NCBI GenBank assembly: GCA_027489915.1
Contig: JAIXZB010000135.1
Span: 1 to 6,761 of the forward strand
Direction: 5' to 3'
Origin: Rickettsiales bacterium
Lineage (GTDB): Bacteria > Pseudomonadota > Alphaproteobacteria > Rickettsiales > UBA3002
Length of the DNA stretch: 6,761 nucleotides
The position numbers and the translations under genes were made by a program. The notes beneath the pieces are model-generated. The model was not told the origin of the DNA and ran no database searches. It saw only the letters and a program-made list of their open reading frames with translations. The first letter of the stretch is position 1. Every line of letters starts with the position of its first letter. Of the stretch, positions 1 to 5,928 are shown piece after piece.

Positions 1-544
1 CACCTGCGTCAATTTCTTCTCTAGTTAACACTCTTGGGGGATTATTTGTATCAAATCGCAGGGCTTGTGTTTTACTTTGATTTTCTGGTGATTCGGCAAC
101 GCGAACAAATCTGCCAGCTAATGTAAATGCAGCACTAGATGTGTCTGCTCTACCATTTGCTAGGTTCATCCCTAAATACGGAGCGAGTAAGCTGGTTTCA
201 GGGCGATCATTTAGCCGCTGTGGGTTAGCATTAACATCTGCGCTGTTGCGAAGAAGCCCAATACAAAATTCACCAACAGGTGGGTTTGGTATGCGTTGGC
301 GCGGTGGGTTTTTGACGCGTTCCTCATAACGCTCAGCTCGCTCTCCGTTCATGCAGGTGATACGTGCGATGTGATAGCTGCGATCTGTATTAGCTCCAGT
401 TACTGCTGGTTCCACATCTGGATGTGGTCTGCGAGGGGCTGGTTCAGCAGGATTTTGCGGAGCTGTTTGTTGTTGGCGTCGTTGCTGTGGGCTGATGCCA
501 TCGGCTATGTCGAATTCACCTGGTTTTTTTGCTGCTTCGGCCAT
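1..544 (-). CDS. Unrecognised protein, partial (C-terminus beyond window)
   Basis: An open frame reads from an ATG at 544 down to the window edge, 181 codons without a stop, so the C-terminus is missing. I do not recognise the family. Residues about 1-47 are rich in Pro, Gln, Ala and Arg and look disordered. The rest is mostly polar, with a segment beginning DRSYHIARITCMNGERAERY and further stretches with Asn, Pro and Arg. I see no signal peptide or membrane helix. The start is supported by a strong Shine-Dalgarno sequence, AAAGGGAG at 560-553, eight bases upstream. Five of about twenty Arg codons are AGA and many codons end in A (CCA, CAA, ACA); AGA is rare in the neighbouring genes. This could mean recent acquisition or a different selective regime. 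The opposite-strand frame at 296-586 has no comparable support. I am fairly sure it is a real gene, with no functional call. Confidence 0.72.
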   Translation of the reverse strand, partial: MAEAAKKPGEFDIADGISPQQRRQQQTAPQNPAEPAPRRPHPDVEPAVTGANTDRSYHIARITCMNGERAERYEERVKNPPRQRIPNPPVGEFCIGLLRNSADVNANPQRLNDRPETSLLAPYLGMNLANGRADTSSAAFTLAGRFVRVAESPENQSKTQALRFDTNNPPRVLTREEIDAG

Positions 545-552
545 GGTGTGGA

Positions 553-560
553 CTCCCTTT
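553..560 (-). promoter_or_regulatory. Ribosome binding site of the left-edge gene
   Basis: Reading the minus strand, AAAGGGAG lies eight bases before the ATG at 544. It is the main evidence that this frame is translated and that 544 is the start. Confidence 0.65.
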
Positions 561-563
561 ATT

Positions 564-579
564 TTAATAACTTGTTAAG
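564..579 (-). promoter_or_regulatory. Candidate CtrA binding site (TTAA-N7-TTAA)
   Basis: TTAA at 564-567 and TTAA at 575-578 are separated by exactly seven bases. This is the half-site spacing of the alphaproteobacterial cell-cycle regulator CtrA (consensus TTAA-N7-TTAAC). The final C of the consensus is G on the plus strand and A on the minus strand, so the match is to the two TTAA cores only. It lies 20 bases upstream of the left-edge gene, where binding would overlap that gene's promoter or leader. The spacing is seen; binding is inferred, and the site sits in AT-rich sequence where chance matches are plausible. Confidence 0.35.
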
Positions 580-655
580 AACTTAGCATACCAGATGCCC
601 CAAAATGATGACGGGGGTGTGACGCTTTCGTGAAAGTTTTGTGACGGTGGGGGTG

Positions 656-664
656 TGTGGATAA
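656..664 (-). promoter_or_regulatory. DnaA box match
   Basis: TGTGGATAA on the plus strand is TTATCCACA on the minus strand, a perfect match to the DnaA box consensus TTATNCACA. It is an isolated copy: I found no second good match within the intergenic region. It could bind DnaA as a regulatory or titration site, or be a chance match. Confidence 0.4.
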
Positions 665-802
665 GTTGGCAGTGGGTTGTAATGATCTATGCAGTATTCG
701 CTTTAGATTTTGCGAGTGCCTGTTCTCATCGCTGCGCTAGCACTTGTGCCTCATGCGCGTCGCTATGCCGTTGGCATGGTTTGGGTGCATTCGACCCGAG
801 AG

Positions 803-832
803 ATCCTGTGCTGCGCGTTGCGCACACAAGAT
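803..832 (-). repeat. Intergenic hairpin element just downstream of hemH
   Basis: Bases 803-816 pair with 820-832 around a three-base loop (817-819), with one bulge at 811. Position 806/829 becomes a G-U wobble in minus-strand RNA. The stem is about 13 base pairs and starts 20 bases past the hemH stop. The flanks (GTCAT on one side, GGATCTC on the other, minus strand) resemble the dispersed GTCATCC...GGATC palindromic elements common between genes in alphaproteobacteria. No T-run follows, so it is not a classic intrinsic terminator, but it may protect the 3' end of the hemH message or help stop transcription. The hairpin is seen; the family assignment is from memory of such elements. Confidence 0.6.
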
Positions 833-851
833 GACGAGGTATCGGTGGGTG

Positions 852-1874
852 TTACCAGCCGCTTAGTTCGCGGCGGATGATGGATTCTAGCAGGGCGATG
901 TGGGGGGCGGTGGCGTTTAGGCAGGGGATGTAGGTGAAGGTTTCGCCGCCGTGCTCTAAGAAGGTATCGCGCAGGCCCATGTTGAGCTCTTCTAGGGTTT
1001 CGATGCAATCGGAGGCGAAGCCCGGAGAGAGTATGGTGAGGTGCTTTTTGCCCTCTTTGGCCAAGGCTTCGACGGTTTGCTGGGTGTAGGGCTTGAGCCA
1101 TTCTTTGGGGCCGAAGCGGGATTGGAAAGTGGTGTGCCATGATTCTTTTGGCCAGCCGAGTTGCTCGCGCAGCAGGCGCGAGGTTTTCTGGCAATAGCAA
1201 TGGTAGGGATCGCCTTGATCGAAATATTTTTTGGGCAGGCCGTGGAAGGAGCAAAGAATGGCATCGGGTTTTGGGGTTGCTTCTGTGAGCGTGTTGCGCA
1301 CGGATTCGGCAAGCGCACTTATATAGAGTGGATCATCGTGATAGGCGGGGGCGGTACGGATGGCGGGTTGGCGCTTTAAGGTTTGAGCGATAGCAAATAC
1401 TTTATCATACGCACTGGCGGTGGTGGTGGCGCTGTATTGTGGATAGAGGGCGACAGCGAGGACGCGGGTGCAGCCTGCATCAAGCAGCTTTTGCAGCGCG
1501 GATTCGGTGCTGGGGTTGCCGTAGCGCATGCCCCATTCGATGATGATGTGCGCATCGCTTGCGAAGCGGGCTTGCAGTGCAGTGGTTTGATTGCGCGTGT
1601 GGGTTTTGAGGGGGGACTCGTTTAATTCGTGGTTCCAGATTTGGCTGTAGGCATGGGCGGATTTGCGTGGGCGGGTGCGTAGGATGATGCCATGCAGAAT
1701 GGGCATCCACAGCCAGCGTGGGGCATCAATCACCCGTGCGTCAGCCAAGAATTCGGCGAGGTAGCGGCGCACGGATTTGGTGTCGCAGCCATCGGGTGTG
1801 CCGAGATTGAGGAGGAGTACGCCCGTTTTTTGCGGGAGTACGGGGGGATGATTTTCGGGCAAATGTGTGTGCAT
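852..1874 (-). CDS. hemH: Ferrochelatase
   Basis: This 340-residue protein inserts Fe(II) into protoporphyrin IX, the last step of the classical haem pathway. It is usually associated with the inner face of the cytoplasmic membrane. Full-length landmarks are present: an N-terminal GVLLLNLGTPD at 18-28, the signature CSFHGLP with catalytic His211, the stretch DPYHCYCQKTS at 222-232, FQSRFGPKEWLKPYT at 250-264, and PGFASDCIETLEEL at 284-297 with the conserved Glu292. The length is normal for a bacterial enzyme. The ATG at 1874 is the only ATG giving a complete N-terminus, but the bases before it are C-rich with no Shine-Dalgarno sequence, so translation may be inefficient or use another mode. 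It diverges from bdhA across 108 bases and ends 20 bases before a strong hairpin. No other haem gene is in the window. Confidence 0.97.
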   Translation of the reverse strand: MHTHLPENHPPVLPQKTGVLLLNLGTPDGCDTKSVRRYLAEFLADARVIDAPRWLWMPILHGIILRTRPRKSAHAYSQIWNHELNESPLKTHTRNQTTALQARFASDAHIIIEWGMRYGNPSTESALQKLLDAGCTRVLAVALYPQYSATTTASAYDKVFAIAQTLKRQPAIRTAPAYHDDPLYISALAESVRNTLTEATPKPDAILCSFHGLPKKYFDQGDPYHCYCQKTSRLLREQLGWPKESWHTTFQSRFGPKEWLKPYTQQTVEALAKEGKKHLTILSPGFASDCIETLEELNMGLRDTFLEHGGETFTYIPCLNATAPHIALLESIIRRELSGW

Positions 1875-1890
1875 GGGGAGGGGTTATAGA

Positions 1891-1918
1891 GTGAATGGTG
1901 AGTGGTGAATAGTGAATT
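1891..1918. repeat. Four tandem 7-base repeats (GTGARTN)
   Basis: Four consecutive 7-base units begin at 1891, 1898, 1905 and 1912, each fitting GTGARTN. Only the fifth and last bases of the unit vary. They occupy the divergent gap between the starts of hemH and bdhA, 17 bases upstream of the hemH ATG. They may be a simple heptameric tandem repeat of the kind scattered in many bacterial genomes, or a regulatory array; the sequence does not decide. Copy number could vary between strains. Confidence 0.75.
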
Positions 1919-1938
1919 GTGTAGGGCTATTGTTTTAG

Positions 1939-1947
1939 TGTGATAAT
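1939..1947 (+). promoter_or_regulatory. Candidate extended -10 promoter for bdhA
   Basis: TGTGATAAT matches an extended -10 element (TGn followed by a TATAAT-like hexamer, here GATAAT). It lies 36 bases upstream of the bdhA start. No good -35 hexamer sits at 17 bases, which is tolerable for extended -10 promoters. A rival pair is TTGTTT at 1930-1935 with TATATG at 1952-1957. It is a weak prediction. Confidence 0.35.
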
Positions 1948-1971
1948 GGGATATATGGAAGATATACAATC

Positions 1972-1980
1972 AAGGAGGGA
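1972..1980 (+). promoter_or_regulatory. Strong ribosome binding site of bdhA
   Basis: AAGGAGGGA is a near-perfect anti-16S complement ending two bases before the ATG at 1983. It contrasts with the absent or weak sites of hemH, radC and the pentapeptide gene, and suggests high translation of bdhA. Confidence 0.8.
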
Positions 1981-1982
1981 AT

Positions 1983-2771
1983 ATGGCATCGCTTAAAGGT
2001 AAGACGGCAATTGTAACGGGTTCGACCAGTGGGATTGGTGAGGGCATTGCAAAAGTGCTGGCACGCGAGGGTGCGAATATTCTTTTCAACGGGTTTGGTG
2101 ACAGGGCAGCGATTGATGTGCTGGTTGCGGATGTTGCAAAAACATATGGTGTTAAAACAGCCTATTCGCCTGCGGATATGAGTAAGCCTGATGAGGTTGC
2201 TGGCATGGTGGCGACGGCTGCAAAGGAATTTGGTTCGGTGGATGTGCTGGTGAATAATGCAGGGATTCAGCACACGGCGCTGATTGAAGATTTCCCGACC
2301 GAGAAATGGGATGCAATACTTGCCATCAATTTATCTTCGGCGTTTCATAGCATGAAGGCGGCGATACCACTTATGAAGAAACAGAATTCGGGGCGTATCA
2401 TCAATATCGCTTCAGCGCATGGGTTGGTGGCGAGTGCTCAGAAATCGGCCTATGTGGCATCGAAACATGCGATTATGGGACTGACCAAAGTGGTGGCGCT
2501 TGAGAATGCACAGACGGGTATTACTTGTAATACGATTTGCCCTGGATGGGTGCATACACCGCTGGTGCAGAAGCAGATTGAAGACAAGGCTGCGGCAAAA
2601 GGGTGCAGTGTGGAGCAGGCAACGAAGGATTTGCTGGCAGAAAAAGAGCCAACGCTGCGCTTTACGACGCCAGAGCATATTGGTGAGCTGGTGGTGTTTT
2701 TGTGCTCGGAGGCGGCGAGCAATATTACTGGCACACACATATCCGCCGATGGCGGCTGGACGGCACAATAA
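1983..2771 (+). CDS. bdhA: 3-hydroxybutyrate dehydrogenase
   Basis: This 262-residue short-chain dehydrogenase interconverts (R)-3-hydroxybutyrate and acetoacetate with NAD, the oxidative step in polyhydroxybutyrate or ketone-body use in the cytoplasm. The Rossmann motif TGSTSGIG is at 12-19 and NNAG at 91-94. The catalytic tetrad is Asn116, Ser144, Tyr157 and Lys161. The substrate-site residues described for bacterial 3-hydroxybutyrate dehydrogenases are matched by Gln96, His146, Lys154, Gln196 and Trp259, which favours this specific enzyme over a generic SDR. The C-terminus GGWTAQ is also typical. The start is fixed by a strong ribosome binding site at 1972-1980. The co-oriented patatin-like gene starts 138 bases downstream, after a palindromic element, so cotranscription is possible but not certain. 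Confidence 0.94.
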   Translation: MASLKGKTAIVTGSTSGIGEGIAKVLAREGANILFNGFGDRAAIDVLVADVAKTYGVKTAYSPADMSKPDEVAGMVATAAKEFGSVDVLVNNAGIQHTALIEDFPTEKWDAILAINLSSAFHSMKAAIPLMKKQNSGRIINIASAHGLVASAQKSAYVASKHAIMGLTKVVALENAQTGITCNTICPGWVHTPLVQKQIEDKAAAKGCSVEQATKDLLAEKEPTLRFTTPEHIGELVVFLCSEAASNITGTHISADGGWTAQ

Positions 2772-2774
2772 TAC

Positions 2775-2890
2775 GGAGCGTGAACGCGGCGAATTACTGC
2801 GTCGTGGAGTTGCTCAGTCGGTCATGTAGCGCTGCTACACTCCCTCCTTGCGCTACTGCACTCCTTGTACTTCACTCGCGTTGACGCTCC
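2775..2890. repeat. Palindromic intergenic element between bdhA and patatin gene
   Basis: The outer arms at 2775-2793 and 2871-2890 are near-complementary: 14 bases match with one mismatch (GGAGCGTSAACGCG), then a short divergent patch, then GAA. Inside, 2824-2838 forms a small hairpin (TGTAGC/GCTACA, loop GCT), and CACTCC/CTCCTTG motifs recur at 2838-2850 and 2859-2867. The whole unit fills nearly all of the intergenic space and no supported gene lies in it. It looks like a dispersed palindromic element of the type found between alphaproteobacterial genes, or an RNA hairpin in a bdhA-patatin transcript. The arms are seen; that it is repeated elsewhere in the genome is inference. Confidence 0.55.
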
Positions 2891-2909
2891 TCTAACCATA
2901 GGTGTTTTT

Positions 2910-3980
2910 ATGGCTGCTCGGAAAAAAATGAAGAAGTTGAACCTTGCGTTGCAAGGGGGCGGGGCGCATGGGGCATATACGTGGGGTGTGCTGGATAGGC
3001 TGCTTGAGGAAGAGGATATTGAGATTGCGGCGATTAGTGGCACCAGTGCAGGGGCGATGAATGCTGCCGTACTGGTGGATGGGATGGCGGAAGGTGGCAG
3101 GGCACGCGCAAAGCTTCAGCTTGAGGAATTCTGGCGTGAGATAAGTGAATATAGCAGTATATTCAGTCCTGTGCAGCACACGGCTATGGATCAAATTCAG
3201 GAAGCGTGGGGAGTGCCTGCGATGGCATTTTCGGCGATGGATGCGATTAGCCGTACCTTTAGCCCATATGAGCTTAATCCGCTGAATTTTAATCCACTGC
3301 GTGATGTGCTTCAGCGTACGGTAAATTTTGATTTACTCCAGAAAAAGGCGCATACGATTGGATTATTTGTGACGGCAACATCGGTGGAAACTGGGCAGCC
3401 GCGCGTGTTTGAGTGCGATGAAATTACGCTTGATGTGCTGATGGCTTCGGCGTGTTTACCGACGATGTTTCATGCGGTAGAAATTGAGGGCGCGCCTTAC
3501 TGGGATGGCGGGTATATGGGCAATCCATCGATTTGGCCGCTGATTTATCGCTCTACTTGCACGGATGTACTGCTGGTGGAAATCAACCCGCCTTACCGTG
3601 CGGGAACGCCCAAGACGGCGCTTGATATCATGAACCGTATCAATGAAATCAGTTTTAATTCGAGCCTGATTGCCGAGATGCGTGCCATTAATTTTGTGAA
3701 GAAATTGATTCACAAGGGCGAGCTTGCGGAGGGGGATTACAAGAATATTCACATGCATATGGTGGGTGTACCCGAGGCGATGCATGCGCTGGGTGCGCAA
3801 AGTAAGCTGCATGTGGACTGGGAGTTCTTTCAGCAGCTCCATGCGCTCGGGCATGAGGCGGCAGCGCGCTGGATTCGTGCGCACAAGAAAGATATCAATG
3901 AGAAATCATCGTTTGATATTGAATCGGTATTTTTGAGTAACCGCTATGCAATGCGGCAGAAGAAAAAACAGGCGAAGTAG
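2910..3980 (+). CDS. Patatin-like phospholipase / acyl hydrolase
   Basis: This 356-residue protein belongs to the patatin family, serine acyl hydrolases with a Ser-Asp dyad that act on lipid esters. The oxyanion loop GGGAHG is at 16-21, the nucleophile motif GTSAG at 44-48 (Ser46) and the Asp motif DGG at 199-201 (Asp199), so it should be active. There is no signal peptide or membrane helix, suggesting a cytoplasmic or membrane-peripheral enzyme. The C-terminus is lysine-rich (KKKQAK). I chose the ATG at 2910, which has AGG at 2900-2902 and begins directly before the conserved domain. The frame also runs back to an ATG at 2865, but that would add 15 residues encoded by the palindromic element. 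Pairing with bdhA suggests a role in polyhydroxybutyrate or lipid turnover; the substrate is not shown by the sequence. Confidence 0.92.
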   Translation: MAARKKMKKLNLALQGGGAHGAYTWGVLDRLLEEEDIEIAAISGTSAGAMNAAVLVDGMAEGGRARAKLQLEEFWREISEYSSIFSPVQHTAMDQIQEAWGVPAMAFSAMDAISRTFSPYELNPLNFNPLRDVLQRTVNFDLLQKKAHTIGLFVTATSVETGQPRVFECDEITLDVLMASACLPTMFHAVEIEGAPYWDGGYMGNPSIWPLIYRSTCTDVLLVEINPPYRAGTPKTALDIMNRINEISFNSSLIAEMRAINFVKKLIHKGELAEGDYKNIHMHMVGVPEAMHALGAQSKLHVDWEFFQQLHALGHEAAARWIRAHKKDINEKSSFDIESVFLSNRYAMRQKKKQAK

Positions 3981-4664
3981 TTACAGCAAATCGTAGCTGC
4001 TGAAGGAGTAGGTGCCGGATTCGCTGATGATGACGTGATCGTGTATGGTGATGTTCACGGATTTTGCGGCCTCGACAATTTTTTTGGTCATATCGATATC
4101 GGCTTTGGAGGGGGTTGGGTCGCCGCTTGGGTGATTGTGTAGCAGCACCAGTGCGGAGGCGGAAAGCTCGAGCGCGCGTTTGATGATTTCACGCGGATAG
4201 ACAGGGGTGTGATCGACGGTGCCACGCTGGAGGACTTCATCGGCGATGAGTGCGTTGCGGTGATTGAGGAATAATACGCGGAACTCTTCGATTTTGCTTT
4301 TGCCCATGACGAGCTGGCAATAATCCATGAGGGCAGCCCATGACTGGATAATGGGGCGGTCTTTTACTTCGGCCTTCAAAAGCCGCTGGCTTGAAATAAG
4401 AATCATTTTAAGGGCGGCTATGGTGGCGTCGCCCACTTCATCGATTTTGGAGAGTTCGGCGCTATCGGCGTGGATAACGGCATCGAAGCTGCCGAAATGT
4501 TTGAGCAGGCGTTTGGCCAAGGGTTTGGTATCGCCACGTGGGCGGGCAGAAAATAATATCATTTCAAGCAACTCGTAGTCGGCTATGTGTTCGCCGCCAG
4601 GTTTTAGGAATCTGTCACGCAGGCGCTGCCGGTGACCAAGAAAATGCAAAGTTTCTTCATTCAT
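3981..4664 (-). CDS. radC: RadC family JAMM-domain protein
   Basis: This 227-residue protein has the RadC (UPF0758) layout. An N-terminal helical helix-hairpin-helix-like part (about 25-98) is followed by an MPN/JAB domain. The metal motif HNHPSGDPTPSKAD at 176-189 supplies His176, His178 and Asp189, with Glu127 the likely upstream acid. Length and motifs are those of an intact family member. RadC was once linked to DNA repair, but its true biochemical role is unsettled; a zinc-dependent hydrolase fold is what the sequence supports. The ATG at 4664 has only a weak GGA upstream. The stop codon abuts that of the patatin gene, so the two genes converge with no intergenic base. It diverges from the pentapeptide gene across 67 bases. 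Confidence 0.94.
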   Translation of the reverse strand: MNEETLHFLGHRQRLRDRFLKPGGEHIADYELLEMILFSARPRGDTKPLAKRLLKHFGSFDAVIHADSAELSKIDEVGDATIAALKMILISSQRLLKAEVKDRPIIQSWAALMDYCQLVMGKSKIEEFRVLFLNHRNALIADEVLQRGTVDHTPVYPREIIKRALELSASALVLLHNHPSGDPTPSKADIDMTKKIVEAAKSVNITIHDHVIISESGTYSFSSYDLL

Positions 4665-4667
4665 GCG

Positions 4668-4696
4668 TTGCTAAATCCGTTATACATCGTAGTAAT
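4668..4696 (+). promoter_or_regulatory. Candidate promoter for the pentapeptide gene
   Basis: TTGCTA (4668-4673) and AGTAAT (4691-4696) are 17 bases apart, each matching four of six consensus positions. It sits in the 67-base divergent gap, 35 bases upstream of the start at 4732. A promoter for that gene must lie here or within radC. It is a weak prediction. Confidence 0.3.
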
Positions 4697-4731
4697 CTAT
4701 CTACAGGTTAGGCAATAGAAGCACAAGATAG

Positions 4732-5853
4732 ATGCAAGGCATAGACGATAGTGAACGTGATCATCTGTTGTGGCTGTCCAGTTCGGGGCAGGAAGGCAGG
4801 CGTGCGCATTTTGCAGGCGAAGATTTACGCGGGGTAAGTTTTGCTGGCCGCCAGTTATCGCAGGCAAATTTCAGAGGGGCGCAACTTGAAGGCGCCGATT
4901 TTTCGGGTGCGGATATTACGTTTGCGGATTTTACGGAAGCCCAGATGCAAGCGGTGGTAATGAAAGATGTGCAAGCGCATGGTGCGGTGTTCAAGATGAC
5001 ACATGCGCAGCGCATGCGGATTGCTAGTTCGGATTTTAGCAATTCGAACTGGCATGGTGCGGATGCGCAAAATGCAGTTTTTGAAGCGGTGCAATGGGCG
5101 GATGCGGAATTTCGTGAAGCTACACTTGATAACTCTCAGTGGCGTGATTGTGCGTGCGTACGTATGGGTGCGAGGGCTGCATCGATGCAGCATGTGGTGT
5201 TGCAGCGTGTGGATTTTGAGCAAGCAGATTTGCGTGAGCTGCGCGGTGCGCATGCACAGTTTGAGGATGTGGTTTTTAAGGATACGGAATGCCGTGGCGC
5301 CAGTTTTGATGCTGCGCAATTTTTACGCACCGATGTGGCACATGCGCGTGAGCTTGCACCTGAGTGGCAATCGCTTGCGCGTGGCAGTTTAGAGGCGGCG
5401 CTTGAGAAGGAGCGCGCGCAGCTTGCGCAGGAAAAAACGCAGGTGCTGCGCGACAAAGAAGCGACCGAGAAATTGAAGGCAGAAGTAGAATTGGTGCGTG
5501 CAGACATACGCACGGCGCAGCAGCAGGTGGATCAGCAGATGCTGGATGTTAAGGCCCGCGCAGCATCGCTTGATGGGCAATCGGAAAGGCTTGTGATTGC
5601 GGGGGGTATGTGCAAGCGATATAGCAGGCCGCTGATGATTATTGCGGCGTTATGGTGTATTGTTTCTTCGATGATTATTACGGTGATTTTATACCAGATA
5701 AGCCTTGTTGGATTTGATAAGTTAAAGCTGCTGGAGATTGGTGTGGTAGCAGGCGCTGTGGTTGCGCTTTTGCTGATGCATTCTTTGTCGGCGATGTTTG
5801 TATTCAAGGCTGGGCGCGCGCTTGATGAGGTTAGCCCTGCTGCGCCCGAGTAA
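4732..5853 (+). CDS. Pentapeptide-repeat protein with coiled coil and two C-terminal membrane helices
   Basis: This 373-residue protein has three parts. Residues 27-202 form a pentapeptide-repeat domain: central residues fall every five positions without a break (F27, L32, F37, L42 and on to F197, V202), and small residues, often Ala, dominate two positions earlier. That is 36 pentads, about nine coils of a right-handed quadrilateral beta-helix. Residues about 213-285 are Glu/Gln/Ala/Lys-rich and predicted coiled coil. Two hydrophobic helices follow at about 300-322 and 332-357, then a short polar tail. The likely arrangement is a cytoplasmic beta-helix held at the membrane through a helical stalk, with both ends on the same side. 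Some pentapeptide proteins mimic DNA and protect gyrase, but nothing here shows that. The ATG at 4732 has only a weak AGAAG upstream. The function is unknown; the fold call is strong. Confidence 0.9.
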   Translation: MQGIDDSERDHLLWLSSSGQEGRRAHFAGEDLRGVSFAGRQLSQANFRGAQLEGADFSGADITFADFTEAQMQAVVMKDVQAHGAVFKMTHAQRMRIASSDFSNSNWHGADAQNAVFEAVQWADAEFREATLDNSQWRDCACVRMGARAASMQHVVLQRVDFEQADLRELRGAHAQFEDVVFKDTECRGASFDAAQFLRTDVAHARELAPEWQSLARGSLEAALEKERAQLAQEKTQVLRDKEATEKLKAEVELVRADIRTAQQQVDQQMLDVKARAASLDGQSERLVIAGGMCKRYSRPLMIIAALWCIVSSMIITVILYQISLVGFDKLKLLEIGVVAGAVVALLLMHSLSAMFVFKAGRALDEVSPAAPE

Positions 5854-5868
5854 TTATGGGCTTTGCCC

Positions 5869-5897
5869 TTGCGCAGTGGGCATTAAGGCATTACACT
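5869..5897 (+). promoter_or_regulatory. Candidate promoter for the LOG-family gene
   Basis: TTGCGC (5869-5874) and TACACT (5892-5897) are 17 bases apart, 31 bases upstream of the ATG at 5929. The matches are partial (three and four of six). Its place in the 75-base gap after the pentapeptide gene suggests the LOG gene can be transcribed on its own. Confidence 0.35.
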
Positions 5898-5928
5898 TCA
5901 TAGTAGATAAAAATAAAAGCAGGATAGT

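Larger units (their letters stand above)
545..851. other. Gene-free stretch between left-edge gene and hemH
   Basis: No supported coding frame lies here. In order it holds the ribosome binding site and AT-rich leader of the left-edge gene, a CtrA-like half-site pair, a short inverted repeat (CTTTC/GAAAG around GT, 625-636) flanked by two GTGACG copies (619-624 and 641-646), a DnaA-box match and a strong hairpin just past the end of hemH. The left-edge gene starts from it and hemH ends in it, both on the minus strand. It must therefore carry the end of the hemH transcript and probably the promoter of the left-edge gene. No U-tract terminator is visible. Confidence 0.6.

Noticed and set aside
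296..586. 96-codon plus-strand frame with hydrophobic stretches
   Set aside because: It lies antisense to the left-edge gene, which has the better ribosome binding site and a longer open frame; its Trp/Cys-rich composition looks like a shadow.
763..1254. 163-codon minus-strand frame overlapping the 3' part of hemH
   Set aside because: It is rich in Arg, His and Pro with no recognisable motif and is a shifted frame of hemH, whose own frame carries all ferrochelatase motifs.
2824..2838. Small hairpin as an intrinsic terminator for bdhA
   Set aside because: The stem is only six base pairs and is followed by CTCCCTCC on the plus strand, not a T-run; it is better treated as part of the larger palindromic element.
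2865..2909. Upstream ATG that would lengthen the patatin protein by 15 residues
   Set aside because: The extra codons lie largely in the arm of the palindromic element, while the ATG at 2910 has an AGG at proper spacing and begins right before the conserved domain.
5858..5868. GGGC/GCCC hairpin as a terminator for the pentapeptide gene
   Set aside because: The stem is four base pairs without a T-run and is too weak to call.
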